Source: Ichthyophis bannanicus
Taxonomy: Eukaryota > Chordata > Amphibia > Gymnophiona > Ichthyophiidae
NCBI GenBank assembly: GCA_033557465.1
Contig: CM066035.1
Location: 918,726,235-918,790,234 of the forward strand
Length of the DNA: 64,000 nucleotides
Reading direction: 5' to 3'
Below, one piece after another: positions 20,607 through 31,045 of the stretch. The notes under the pieces are model-generated. The model did no database searches. It saw only the letters and a program-made list of their open reading frames with translations, and was not told where the DNA came from. Made by a program: the position numbers and the translations under genes. How positions within the stretch are numbered: the stretch's first letter is position 1; the number at the start of each line of letters is the position of its first letter.

Positions 20607-22520
20607 ATGGCTTCCAGTGGTTTTAAAAAGTGTGATCGGTGTAAGAAATTGATGTCTCTCACCGACACACACGACTGCTGCCTTCGGTGCCTCGGTCCTG
20701 ATCACGACTCTAAGACATGTGGACTATGCGGGAAGATGTCTTCCAAGGCACTGCGAAGTCGCCAGCTCGCCAGCAGCAGAAAGAATGGATTTTTTCTGAC
20801 TCAGCCTTCGGCCGGGCCCGGACTTCGTCTGAGGCCTCGACATCTCGGGATTCGGATCCCAAGCACCGTCGGGGCTCCTCGGACAGGGGGTCCCCCGACC
20901 GGGAACGCAAGAGGAAGAAGCAGCTCGTGAGGGCATCGTCGGAAGAGGTCCCTGGCTCCTCGAGGGCCAGGTCTAAGACCCCCGACCGTCGCCCCGGGCA
21001 AGTGGCGCAGGAGAAGCCTGCCAAGGTTCCTCATGTGGAACCGGAGTCTGCTGGACATGTAAGTCCTGTTGTCCTCGAGGATTCTCCTCCCAGAGAGCCG
21101 ACGTCGGGCCCGGCGCCACCGGGGCCCGAGTCGGTGGCTGCTGCGTCTCCCGAGCTGAGTCTCAGGATGACAGCCTTGGAGTGCAGACTGTCTGCCTTCA
21201 TGGAGCAGCAGCGGGCACTGATGGCCAGCCTGTCTGGCGCATCTGCCCTGACCACCGGGACATTGACATCGAAGTCGACCCCGGAGACTGAGCCGATACT
21301 CGAGACCATGAAGGCTCGAGGTTGACCTCAGTCGCGGTCTCCCTCGACCTCCCGTTCGGGACTGAGGGCGTCGACGCTGGTGCCTCCGGCATCGGGGCGG
21401 GTGCTCCTGGGCCCCGCGGGTTCGGACCCTGACTCCTCGTCGGACGAGTCCGCCTGGGAGAAGGAGGATGAGGAGTCCCCCGATATATTCAAGACTCGGT
21501 GCGTCCCGTCGGACTCACCGCAGTCTGAGCCCCGGAGTAGATCTCCTCCGGAGGATACCCGGTTCTCGGAGTTTGTCCGGGATATGGCCGCCGCGTTGGC
21601 TATCCCGGCGGACCCCGAGGAAGAGCCCTGCAGTACGACTCTCCTCCGAAGGAGGCCTTTACTGTCCCGGTTCCTCCGATGCTGGAACGGCTCCTCTTCC
21701 GGATGTGGGAGGCACCGGCCTCGGCGCCGGTTTTAAGCAAGCAGTCGACTCGATCTATCGACTCAGGAAGAGCCCTGGCTTCCAGAAGGCACAGCTACCA
21801 CACCATTCCATGGTGGTGGAATCGGCCATGCATTGCCTGAAAAGTCAGAAGATGCACTCCGCGGTGCCTCCTGGCAGGGAGGCCCGAAACCTCGATCGTT
21901 TTGGTAGAAAGTGCTTCCAGGGCTCGATGCTTGCTTGCCGTGTCCAGTCTTACCAGCTGTACATGGGCATGTACTTGCGAGATCTGGCCAAGGAGTTGGC
22001 CGGGTTCTCTGCTGGTCTCTTTGGGGAACCCTTGCAGAGATTCAAGTCCTTGTCCTCTGGGATTCGGGAATGCTCCAAGTTCATGTCCCGCGCCGCCTAC
22101 GATGGCTTCGAGGCTTCGGCCCGAGTTGCGGCAGCCGGCATCGCGGCTCGACGCCAGGCATGGCTTCAGTCATCGGACCTCGAGCCATGGGTTCAAGACA
22201 AGTTGGTCGATGTCCCTTGCCGAGGTGAAAACCTTTTTGGCAAGCCCATGGCCAAGAAGGCCGCTCAACTCGAGACCGAGCACCTTACAAGGACAAGGCT
22301 GTCTAGGAAGACCTCTGCCCCTTCTCACAAGAAGAAGGGCTCGGGTAAAAAGCCTTTTTACCCGAGGAAGGGCACTGCCTACAAACAGTACCCTCAGTAT
22401 CAGGCTGCCCAAGCTGTACCCCAGGGTCAGCAAGTCAAGGGGCAGGGTAATGGGCTCCGTAGGCAGAGAACCCCCAAGCCCCCGGCCCCTGCTCCCACTC
22501 AGCATGGTGGGAGCTTTTGA
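20607..22520 (+). pseudogene. DIRS Gag-like protein of A3, broken
   Basis: It starts at 20607 with MASSGFKKCDRCKKLMSLTD. The Cys/His array is CDRC, HDCCLRCLGPDH and CGLCGKM (residues about 9-48). Frameshifts near 20760 and 21640 and a TGA near 21323 separate three parts: the Arg/Ser-rich linker (20717-21325), the acidic middle with SPPEDTRFSEFVRDMA (21380-21640), and the conserved C-terminal part (21740-22520). The last part has GFQKAQLPHHSMVVES, DLEPWVQDKLVDVPCRGEN and a Lys/Gln-rich basic tail. Confidence 0.85.
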
Positions 22521-22521
22521 C
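22515..22521 (+). promoter_or_regulatory. Putative +1 frameshift site, gag/RT of A3
   Basis: The gag frame ends TTT-TGA-C. The +1 frame reads FDSSSIAS into RT. The P-site codon TTT can re-pair with TTT after a +1 slip. Confidence 0.55.
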
Positions 22522-23948
22522 TCCTCAAGCATAGCCTCTCCGTCCCTGCTCCCCCAACCCTGCACAGGAGGTCGCCTCGCCCTCTTTGCCCATCAGTGGC
22601 CCGGCATCACGGGGGACAGTTGGGTATTAAACATAGTCCACAGGGGCTATGCACTACACTTTCACCAACTGCCTCCTCCATATTTTCCAGGAGAGCCTTC
22701 AAGGCCTCCCCTGCACACAGATCTTCTCCTCCAGGAGCTCCAAGGTCTGTTGGTGGACAGGGCTGTGGAGCCTGTGCCTCTTCGAATGCACGGTCAAGGG
22801 TTCTACTCCAGGTATTTCCTGGTACCCAAAAGAACCGGTGGCCTTCGACCTATCCTGGACCTCAGGAATATCAACAAGTTCCTCGAGAAAGAAAAGTTCA
22901 AGATGCTTACTCTTGGAACACTTCTGCCCTACCTCCAGCAGGGAGATAGGCTATGCTCCTTAGATCTAAAGGATGTGTACACTCACATCCTCATTCATCC
23001 AGACCACAGAAAGTACCTCAGGTTCATTGTGGGAGGAAACGATTATCAGTACAGAGTACTGCCTTTTGGCCTAACCTCCACTCCCAGGGTCTTTACCAAA
23101 TACCTGGCAGTGGTGGCGGCCTACCTGAGAACTCAAGGCATCTTTGTCTTTCCTTATCTGGACGACTGGCTCATCAGAGGTCAGACGTGCCAGGAGGCCC
23201 GACAGGCCACCCTCAGGACCATTGCTCTTCTTCAAAGCTTGGGGTTTGTGATAAACTTCGCAAAATCCACTTTGCTCCCCTCCCAGAACTTGGAGTTCAT
23301 ATGGGCGAGGCTAGACTCTGTCCTGGCAAAGACATTCTTGCCAGAAGACAGAGCTCAAAGACTTATAAACTTAGCAAACCAGTTTCTCAGCAGGTCGCTG
23401 GTCTCCGCCAGACTCTGCCTGAGGCTTCTAGGTCACATGGCTTTGACAGTACATGTGACCCCCAATGCCAGGCTCCATATGAGGCCTGCACAGTGGTGCC
23501 TTCGGAGTCAGTGGTCACAGGCCACAGGCAGCCTCAGAGACAGGATAAGGGTGTCCAGACCTTTTCTGGACTCCCTCAACTGGTGGTTGCACCCACCCAA
23601 TATACTGAAAGGGGTGCCTTTTCAAATTCCTGGGTACACAGTGGTACTGACCACAGACGCCTCCCTGCAAGGCTGGGGGGCTCAGTGTCTGAACAAGTGC
23701 ACCCAGGGCCTGTGGTCTCCTTGGGAGGCCGCACAGCAGATCAATCTCCTAGAACTCAGGGCTATTTGATTGGCACTCAGAGCTTTCTCTCCTGCCCTGG
23801 CTCATCAATCTGTCCTGGTTCAGACAGACAACCAGGTAGCCATGTTTTATGTGAACAAGCAAGGCGGGACTGGGTCAGGGCTCCTTTGTCAGGAGGCACA
23901 GGACCTTTGCTCATTTGCCCTCAAGCACAACATGCTCCTCAAGGCGGT
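22521..23948 (+). pseudogene. RT and RNase H of A3 (upstream part)
   Basis: The +1 frame after gag is open to 23769. It carries the full DIRS RT (RYFLVPKRTGGLRPILDLRN, KDVYTHILIHPDHR, the catalytic FPYLDDWLI near 23150-23175) and the RNase H start TTDASLQGWGA and LLELRAI. A TGA at 23767-23769 replaces an arginine codon (CGC in A5). The frame then continues with VQTDNQVAMFYVNKQ until CR1-D2 inserts after LLKAV at about 23948. The rest of RNase H is at 27544. Confidence 0.9.
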
Positions 23949-24121
23949 AAGAACATAAGAACATAAGACATGCCATACTGGGTCAGACCGAGGTCCATCA
24001 AGCCCAGTATCCTGCTTCCAACAGTGGCCAATCTAGGTCATACGTACCTAGCAATATCCCCAAAAGACACAGATTCCACAATGCTTGTACTGGGTTAAGC
24101 ATTGATATCCTGGGTCCCTTT

Positions 24122-25822
24122 TTAATAGTTGTTTATGGACCTTTCCTCCAGGAACTTGTCCAAACCTTTTTTAAACCCAGCTATACTAACAGCCCTTACT
24201 ACATCCTCCGGTAACAGATTCCAGAGTTTGATTACACGTTGAGTGAAAAAATATTTTCTCTTATTTGTCTTAAATAGTTTACCCTGTAGCTTCATTACAT
24301 GTCCCCTAATCTTTCTATATTCTGATAGCATAAACAATTGATCCACGTTTATCCGTTCCACTCCATTCATTAATTTATAGACCTCTATCATATCTCCCCT
24401 CAGCCGTCTCTTTTCCAGGTTAAAGAGCCCTAACCTTTTTAGCCTCTCTTCATAGGAGTAGCCTTCCATCCCCTTCACCAATTTGGTGGCTCTTCTCTGT
24501 ACTTTTTCTAATAACGCTATGTCCTTTTTAAGATACGGTGACCAGAATTGCACACAATATTCAAGGTGCAGTCGTACCATGGAGCGATACAGAGGCATTA
24601 TAATATCCTTTGTTTTATTCTCCATCCCTTTCCTTATGATACCTAGCATTCTATTTGCTTTCTTGGCCACCGCTGCACACTGGACGGAGGGTTTTAACAT
24701 GTTATCCACGATGACTCCTAAATCTTTTTCCTGGGTGGTGGTTTCTAGTGTGGAGCCTTGCATCGTGTAACTATAGTGTGGGTTGTTCTTTCCTAGGTGC
24801 ATAACTTTGCACTTGTCCACATTAAATTTCATCTGCCATTTGGATGCCCATTCTTCCAATTTATCCAGATCCTCCTGCAGTTTTCCACAATCCTCTTGGG
24901 TTTTAACAACTTTAAACAGTTTTGTGTCATCTGCAAATTTGATAACCTCACTAGTTATTCCCTTTTCCAGGTCATTTATGAATATGTCAAAAAGTAGCGG
25001 ACCCAGTACAGATCCCTGGGGTACTCCACTATTCACCTTTTTCCATTGGAAATATTGGCCATTTAGCCCTACCCTCTGCTTTCTATCTTTTAACCAGTTC
25101 CCGATCCACAATAGTACACTGCCTCCTATCCCATGACTTTTTAGCTTCGCCAAAAGTCTCTGATGGGGGACCTTGTCAAAAGCTTTCTGAAAGTCCAGAT
25201 ACATTATATCAACCGACTCACCTTTGTCTACCTGTTTATGCACACCTTCAAAAAAACATATCAGATTAGTAAGACAAGATCTTCCTTGTCTAAAGCCATG
25301 TTGGCTGTCTCCCATTAAGCCATGACTATCTACATGCTGTGTAATTTTGTTTTTTATGATGGTTTCTACCATTTTCCCTGGTACTGACGTCAGGCTCACC
25401 GGTCTGTAATTTCCCGGGTCACCCCTGGAACCCTTTTTAAAAATTGGTGTTACGTTGGCGACCCTCCAATCTTCAGGTATTACAGTTGATTTTAATGAAA
25501 GTTCACAGATTACCAATAGCAGGTCTGCAATCTCATATTTCAGTTCTTTCAACACTCTGGGATGTATACCATCCAGTCCAGGTGATTTGCTACTATTCAG
25601 TTTATCAAATAGTTGTAATATATCTTCCCGGTGTAGCGATATTTCTCTCAATTCCTCTGCAGTATCAACTTTAAATACCACTTCAGTCTTGGGTAACATC
25701 CCTACATCTTCCTCAGTAAAGACCGAAGCAAAGAATTCATTCAGTCTCTCTGCTATAGCCTTGTCTCCTCTTACTGCCCCTTTTACCCCTCTATCATCTA
25801 ATGGTCCAATTGACTCTCTCAC
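24122..25822 (-). CDS. CR1-D2 ORF2, reverse transcriptase half (open frame, 566 codons)
   Basis: Non-LTR reverse transcriptase for target-primed reverse transcription. Visible motifs in order are SPGLDGIHPRVLKEL, WRVANVTPIFKKG, NYRPVSLTSVPGKMVE, QHGFRQGRSC, MYLDFQKAFDKVPH, NSGVPQGSVLGPLLF and the catalytic FADDTKLF. They are followed by the CR1-type C-terminus ([28 protein letters not shown]). The frame is uninterrupted to the stop at 24122. It is the downstream part of ORF2: the endonuclease part is one frame away because a T was lost near 25845. It is probably not translated as a unit. Confidence 0.9.
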   Translation of the reverse strand: MRESIGPLDDRGVKGAVRGDKAIAERLNEFFASVFTEEDVGMLPKTEVVFKVDTAEELREISLHREDILQLFDKLNSSKSPGLDGIHPRVLKELKYEIADLLLVICELSLKSTVIPEDWRVANVTPIFKKGSRGDPGNYRPVSLTSVPGKMVETIIKNKITQHVDSHGLMGDSQHGFRQGRSCLTNLICFFEGVHKQVDKGESVDIMYLDFQKAFDKVPHQRLLAKLKSHGIGGSVLLWIGNWLKDRKQRVGLNGQYFQWKKVNSGVPQGSVLGPLLFDIFINDLEKGITSEVIKFADDTKLFKVVKTQEDCGKLQEDLDKLEEWASKWQMKFNVDKCKVMHLGKNNPHYSYTMQGSTLETTTQEKDLGVIVDNMLKPSVQCAAVAKKANRMLGIIRKGMENKTKDIIMPLYRSMVRLHLEYCVQFWSPYLKKDIALLEKVQRRATKLVKGMEGYSYEERLKRLGLFNLEKRRLRGDMIEVYKLMNGVERINVDQLFMLSEYRKIRGHVMKLQGKLFKTNKRKYFFTQRVIKLWNLLPEDVVRAVSIAGFKKGLDKFLEERSINNY

Positions 25823-27044
25823 AGGCCTTTTGCTACGAATGTACTTGAAAAGTCTTTATTTCGTGTTTTTGCTTCCGTAGCAAGTTTCTTCTCAAATTCC
25901 CGCTTTGCCTGCCTTATCAATGCTTTGCATTTAACTTGCCAGTGCTTGTGCTGTTTCCAGTTTTCATCATTTGGCTCTTTTTTCCATTTCCTGAAGGTTG
26001 CTTTTTTGGCAGAAACAGCCTCTCTGACCTCACCTTTAAACCATGCTGGCAGTTTTTTGGACTTTCTTCCACTTTTCTTAATGCGTGGAATACAGCTGGT
26101 CTGGGCTTCGAGGATAGTATTTTTAAATAACACCCAAGCTTGCTGCAAGTGTTTAACCTTTGGAATCGCTCCTTTTAGTTTTTTCCTAACTATATTCCTC
26201 ATTCTATCATAGTCTCCCTTTTGAAAGTTAAAAGGTAGTACTGTGGATTCCTTTACTATCTGTCCTCCACTAATTAAATCAAACATGATCATACTATGAT
26301 CACTATTGCCAAGTGGTCCCAACACCCTTATTTCTTGCACCAGATCTGGCGTTCCACTAAGGACTAGGTCCAGTATGGCTTCCCCTCTGGTTGGTTCATG
26401 AACCAGCTGCTCCAAGAAGCAGTCATTTATTTCATCTAGAAACTTTATCTCTTTAGCTTGTCCTGCTGTGACACTGACCCAGTCAATACCGGGGTAATTG
26501 AAATCACCCATTATTACTACTCTGTTGTGACTTTTGTTAGCTTCCTTGATTTCTTTGAGCATTTCATCATCCATTTGTTCATTCTGGCCAGGCGGTCGAT
26601 AGTATACTCCCACTGCCATCACCTTCCCCTTCATAAATGGAATTTCAATCCATAGAGATTCTACAGCAAATTTTGTTCCCTGCAAAACTTTAGTCCTTTC
26701 TGACTCAATGCCCTCTCTAACATAGAGCGCAACCCCTCCACCAATTTGATCAGCTCTATCATTACGATATAGTTTGTATCCAGGTATGCAATCATATCTA
26801 ACCTCTCATTTAGTGCTATATATTCTAACTCTCCCATCTTATTGTTTAGACTTCTAGCATTGGCATACAAGCATTTTAGAGACTGTATTTTATTAATATT
26901 AATCTGGCTATTGGTAGGCATGGGTAATTTGGAATCTTTATGCTCTGTCTGCTCCTTACTCAAGGGCATTTGGGCTACTATACTCCCTTTTGGAACCTCA
27001 CTGCTTTTGGTAGTATCCTTCAAGGATACCTTCGTCCGAACCAT
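25819..27044 (-). pseudogene. CR1-D2 ORF2, endonuclease half with deletion and frameshift
   Basis: APE-type endonuclease that nicks target DNA. The frame at 26685-25819 has WIEIPFMKGKVMAVGVYYRPP, VVIMGDFNYPGIDW, EAILDLVLSG and the SDHSMI motif, then a Lys/Arg-rich linker to RT. Upstream, LKCLYANARSLNNKMGELE (26661-27044) is followed by a deletion that removes the segment holding the catalytic ITETW-type motif; D1 still has it near 32090-32130. A 1-base loss near 25845 separates this half from RT. Confidence 0.85.
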
Positions 27045-27143
27045 GCGCTCCTGGGTGACTGTCGGCTTTCCCCTATTTTCTAGTTTAAAAGCTTCTCTAT
27101 CTCTTTTTTAAAGGTTAATGCCAGCAGTCTGGTCCCATCCTGA

Positions 27144-27543
27144 TTAAGGTGAAGCCCATCCCTTCGGAAGAGCCCCCCCCTTTCCCCAGAATGTTCCCCA
27201 GTTCCTAACAAATCCAAAACCCTCATCCTTGCACCATTGTCTCATCCACGCATTGAGACTCCGTAGCTCTGCCTGTCTTTTGGGTCCTGCACGTGGAACA
27301 GGAAGGATTTCGGAGAACGCTATCCTGGAAGTTCTGGATTTCAACTTCCTGCCTAAAAGCTTAAATTTAGCCTCCAGAACTTCCCTACCACATTTTCCTA
27401 TGTCATTGGTACCAACATGTACCAAGACAGCAGACTCCTCCCCAGCACTATCTATGATCCTATCTAGGCGGTGCGTGAGGTCTGCTACCTTCGCACCAGG
27501 CAGGCATGTTACCAGGCGATCCTCTCGTCCACCAGCCACCCAG
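27144..27543 (-). pseudogene. CR1-D2 ORF1 C-terminal esterase-like domain (partial)
   Basis: The minus-strand frame reads GAKVADLTHRLDRI, VHVGTNDIGKCGREVLEAKF, TSRIAFSEILPVPR and an RSLNAWMRQWCKDEGFGFV segment. HVGTNDI matches block III of SGNH-type esterases found in CR1 ORF1 proteins. The N-terminal part is lost by 5' truncation at 27543. The frame then runs into A3 sequence. Confidence 0.75.
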
Positions 27544-27823
27544 CTATCTACATTCCCTGGCCGACAGGTTGAGCAGAATTCTGCAGCCCCACGAGTGGCA
27601 GCTGCATCCTTTAGTAGTTCAGAAGATCTTCCTGAAATGGGGTCTTCCTTTGATAGATCTGTTTGCCAGTCCACTGAACAAACAGCTGCCTCAGTTCTGC
27701 TCCAGACAACCGCATCCTCTGAGAGTAGCAGCAGATGCTTTTCTGATACCATGGTCTCAGGGCCTCCTGTATGCGTTTCCTCCCACGCCTTTGGTGTTCA
27801 AAATTCTTCAGGACAAGGCCTGA
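27544..27823 (+). pseudogene. RNase H end and methyltransferase-like domain of A3
   Basis: The A3 frame resumes after CR1-D2 with LADRLSRILQPHEWQLHPL (last RNase H acidic motif), LIDLFASPLN and YAFPPTPL. About 18 bases present in A5 (PGQENY region) are missing at the junction near 27555, so the CR1 insertion was accompanied or followed by a small deletion. It stops at 27823 after deletion of part of the PRWP region. Confidence 0.8.
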
Positions 27824-27978
27824 GTCCTGCTGGTGGCTCCCAGGTGGCCGAAGCAGCCTTGCTTTCCACTTCTGTTTCAGCTGGCAGTGGATCCCCCACT
27901 GCCTCTGGGGTTGCAGCCCGACCTTCTCTCTCAGGATCAGGGTTCCCTTCTCCACTCCAATCTCAAAGCTCTCAATTT

Positions 27979-29040
27979 GATGGCCTGGAGGCTGCAAGGG
28001 TAGTTTTGGCTCCCTGGGGCCTACCTTAGGAAGTTGAGGAGGTTGTCCTAGCCTCTAGGAAACAGTCCACTAGGAAAACCTATGCTCTCAAATGGAAGAG
28101 GTTTTCTGTGTGGTGTCAGCTATGTACAGAGGATCCTTTCTCCTGTACTGTACCAGTAGTGCTTCAGTACTTACTGCACTTATCAAATCAGGGACTTAAG
28201 TCCAATTCTGTTCAGGTCCACCTCTCAGCTCTAGCAGCTCACCACTCACTGGTGGAAGGACATTCTCTGTCGGTTCACCCCTTGGTGTCCCGCTTTCTCA
28301 GAGGCTTGCTTTTGCTCAAGCCTCCAATCCGTCCTCCTGCTCCTGAGTGGGAGTTGAATATGGTCTTCTAGCAGCTGACTCGCCCACCTTTTGAGCCGAT
28401 GGCTACTTGCCCTCTACACTTCCTGTCCTGGAAGAAACTCTTCTTGATAGCCCTACCCTCGGCCAGGCGAGTGAGTGAGCTTCAGGCCCTGGTCTGTGAC
28501 AGGCCTTACACTCGCTTCTATAGGAACAGGGTAGTCCTTAGGACTCATCCAAAGTTCCTCCCTAAGATTGTTTCCTCTTTTCACCTCAACCAGGAGGTGG
28601 TTCTTCCAACATTTTTCCCTAGGCCTCATGCAAGCCAGGCTGAAGCAGTTCTGCATACCCTGGACTGTAGGAGGGCCTTATCCTTCTACCTTGACCGTAC
28701 GCAGGGGCATAGAAGGGCTACTCAGCTCTTCGTATCTTTTGACCCTAATAAGTTGGGGTTGGCTGTGTCCAAGCGTACCTTGTCCATCTGAGTTTCTCAC
28801 TGTATCACCTGGGCTTATAGGGCGGCTGACCTTCCTTTGCAGGGTCGGGTCACGGCCCACCGTGTCAGGGCAATGGCTGCCTCAGTGGCTCATCTCCGCT
28901 CTGTGCCCTTGGTAGACATCTGCAGGGCTGCAACTTGGTCTTCAAGCCAGACTTTTGCGGCCCATTACTGTCTGGAGAGGGAGTCATGTAGGGACAGTGC
29001 TTTTGGCCAAGCCGTACTCCGGTATCTCTTTGAGGTTTAG
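27979..29040 (+). pseudogene. Tyrosine recombinase of A3, three stops in one frame
   Basis: All pieces are in the same frame: VVLAPWGLP, stop (28027), EVEEVVLASRKQS, then 28108-28371, stop TAG for a CAG Gln codon, then 28399-28791, stop TGA for TGG, and 28837-29040. Box I SARRVSEL, box II AHRVRAM and the tyrosine in AAHYCLERES are intact. No net frameshift is seen. The protein would be about 350 residues. Confidence 0.9.
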
Positions 29041-29176
29041 GCAACTCCTGCCCTCCTGCCCTCTGTTGGGCTACCGGTGGAGGTTGTGTCAGTGAAAAGC
29101 CTTTCTTTGCAGCTGGGACTAGAGGGAGTCCTCTTGTTCAGCCTGGGTTCCTTGGTAGCCCAGAGCTAGGGAGTCA

Positions 29177-29275
29177 CCCATATATGAGGACTGACTTCCT
29201 GCTTGGTCCTGGAGAAAGAGTAGTTACTCACCTGTAACAGGTGTTCTCCAGGAGCAGCAGGAATCAGTCCTCACA
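29177..29275 (+). repeat. Internal complementary region of A3
   Basis: ACCCATATATGAGGACTGAC to GGTCCTGGAG, then GAGTAGTTACTCACCTG to CAGTCCTCAC. Confidence 0.8.
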
Positions 29276-29364
29276 ACCCTCCATCCTCCCCTTGGAGTTG
29301 CAGTTGTACATAGTTTGTTTTACATTTTTGTGTGCTGTTCTTAGCTATGTCATTTGACTGAGGT

Positions 29365-29543
29365 AAGATGGCACCTTTAGGCGGGAAGGGAACCGCGCAT
29401 GCGTGCCTGCATTCCCAAAGGCTTTCATGGAAAGCTGGGGAAATGCTCCGCTAGGGCTTCATCAGTGTTGATGACACCCATATGTGAGGACTGATTCCTG
29501 CTGCTTCTGGAGAACACCTGTTACAGGTGAGTAACTACTCTTT
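29365..29543 (+). repeat. Right terminal repeat of A3
   Basis: TAAGATGGCACC to GTGAGTAACTACTCTTT, inverted partner of 20199-20370. Confidence 0.8.
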
Positions 29544-30140
29544 CTCATTGCAGTCACATCAGCACGTCGCATCAGTGAATTGCAAGCCTTGGTGGCTGAT
29601 CCTCCTTATATAAGGTTACATCATGATAAGGTAGTCCTTAGGACTCATCCACACTTTATGCCAAAGGTGGTTTCGCCCTTTCATTTGAACCAAGCGGTTT
29701 ACCTTCCTGTATTCTTTCCAAGGCCTCACGCCTCAAATGCAGAAAGGAACCTTCATACTTTGGACTGTAAAAGAGCTTTGGCTTTTTACATGCAAAGGGC
29801 ACAGCAACATAGAAAATCCTCTCAACTCTTTGTTGCTTTTGATCCTAATCATTTGGGACTTCCAGTCTCCAAAAGGACACTGTCCAACTGGATTGCACAG
29901 TGTATATCTTTTGCCTATGAGAGTAAGAACCTTCCTCTTGGAGGCCATGTCACAGCTCACAATGTGAGAGCCATTGCAGCCTCAATGGCTCATCTTCACT
30001 CTGTGTCTATCGATGACATCTGTCGAGCAGCTACTTGGGCTTCGGTTCATACCTTCACAGCCCATTACTGCTTAGACAAGGACTCCTGCCGGGATGCCTT
30101 GTTTGGTCAGGCTGTTCTTCAACACCTGTTACAGACTTAA
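29544..30140 (+). pseudogene. C-terminal part of B3 tyrosine recombinase
   Basis: Continues the gene broken at 20194. The box I region reads TSARRISELQALVADPPY, box II is AHNVRAIAASMAHLHS, and the nucleophile tyrosine is in TAHYCLDKDSCRDALF. The frame is open to the stop at 30138-30140. This is the best-preserved B recombinase C-terminus. It is a pseudogene only because A3 splits the gene and the N-terminal half is shifted. Confidence 0.9.
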
Positions 30141-30260
30141 TGAACTCCTATCCACCATCCCTGGTAGGATGCCAGAGATCCATGGGGGGGAATTGGAGCC
30201 CTTTCACAAAAGCACACAACTTTCTGGGGTCATCTCCCTGGCATCTGCAGCTAGGGAGTC

Positions 30261-30488
30261 CCCATATGTGAAGACTACATTACTGCTTGTTCCTGGAGAT
30301 AGCATAGTTACTCACCTGTAACAGGTGATCTCCAGGAACAGCAGGAATTTAGTCTTCACAACCCGCCCACCTCCCCTAGGAGTTGTATCTCTCTATCTCT
30401 CTCTCTTTCTCTCTTTCCCTCTCTCTTTTGTCTCAGCTGTAAACTCAACTGGAGAGGGACAGTTGGGAAAGGCGGGAAGGCAGCACGC
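30261..30488 (+). repeat. Internal complementary region and truncated right end of B3
   Basis: CCCATATGTGAAGACTACAT to TTCCTGGAG, then AGTTACTCACCTGTAACAGG to TAGTCTTCAC (30261-30361) is the complementary region. The terminal repeat begins (GGAAAGGCGGGAAGGCAGCACGC) but stops at 30488. The last 140 bases or so, including GTGAGTAACTATG, are missing. Confidence 0.75.
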
Positions 30489-31045
30489 AACGCCTTCCTG
30501 TATTAATATTGTTTTGACTGTATAAAAGGTGATTTCATTCAAATTATTTTATTTTATATTTTGCAAGCTGCATGCCCCTGAGGAAGGCATTGCCGAAACG
30601 CGTTGGGGTTTATCTAATAAAGATTCCTGTGACCATCACACGTCTCTTGCTTCTTCTGTTCCAGGGCCGATTCAGGTTATGGTCCTGTAAGTCCAGGGAG
30701 CTCCAGGAGGGCGCCCAGCTTATTCCACCTCAGAGGTGGAATAAACGCAGGACACCCTTTTGCACCGGCCTGGCAGCCACCCAGGAGCAATGGCGGCACT
30801 GGGGGTGAGTCCTCACCACCCGATCCGGGCCCCCACTACCCCATCCAAGGGTCAGGCAGTGGGGAAATGGGGGTTGACAGAGAGGACGTCTCCCATGGGG
30901 CAGCAGGGGCACGCCAGGCCATCTCATGGCCCGATCCTGCGCCCACTGTAACATCTGGATCCTGTAGTGCAGATTTGGGTCCTAACGGGCCCGTCCTGTT
31001 CAGGAGCGTCCAGATGGCCTGGATATACCCCTTCTGGGATCAGGC
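30489..31045 (+). mobile_element. Sequence with Penelope-type terminal motif, otherwise unassigned
   Basis: It begins right where B3's end is cut off. 30574-30608 contains CCCCTGAGGA, a short hairpin GGC-ATT-GCC, then GAAACGCGTTGGGG. This resembles the hammerhead-like motif reported in Penelope-like element terminal repeats. TAATAAAGA (30616) looks like a polyadenylation signal. The rest (30680-31045) contains a small inverted repeat TTCCACCTC/GAGGTGGAA and no gene. It separates B3 from the second half of CR1-D1. Confidence 0.45.

Larger units (their letters stand above)
23949..27543 (-). mobile_element. CR1-like LINE, family D, copy D2 (best preserved)
   Basis: Minus-strand LINE of about 3.6 kb. 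The 3' end is at left: two copies of the tail octamer (TTCTTATG on the minus strand) at 23949-23970, then a 3' UTR containing the complement of CATACTGGGTCAGACCG. ORF2 (24122-27044) has RT and endonuclease. Part of ORF1 with an esterase-like domain lies at 27144-27543, and the element is 5'-truncated there. It sits in the RNase H gene of A3. Confidence 0.9.
20195..29543 (+). mobile_element. DIRS family A, copy A3, with nested CR1-D2
   Basis: The left end is TTTCTCCAGGACCAAGC (20195) and the right end is GAGTAACTACTCTTT (about 29543). The flanks ATCTTTCTC and TTTCTCATTGC rebuild the uninterrupted B recombinase sequence ATCTTTCTCATGGC seen in B1 at about 352-366. It holds gag, RT/RNase H, methyltransferase-like and YR genes. 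CR1-D2 (23949-27543) is inserted in the RNase H part. Without it the element is about 5.75 kb, like A4 and A5. Confidence 0.9.
14127..30488 (+). mobile_element. DIRS family B, copy B3, with nested hAT and A3
   Basis: The left end is TCTCCAGGAACAAGC at 14127. It encodes gag, RT-RNase H-methyltransferase and YR. A hAT-like element splits the RT region (17153-18908) and family A element A3 splits YR (20195-29543). The right terminal repeat is cut off at about 30488 by unrelated sequence. The whole was inserted in minus-strand CR1-D1, whose two halves lie outside it. Without its inserts it is about 5.25 kb. Confidence 0.85.

Noticed and set aside
24483..26212. Plus-strand frames up to 141 codons
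   Set aside because: Antisense of the CR1-D2 ORF2; no independent motifs.
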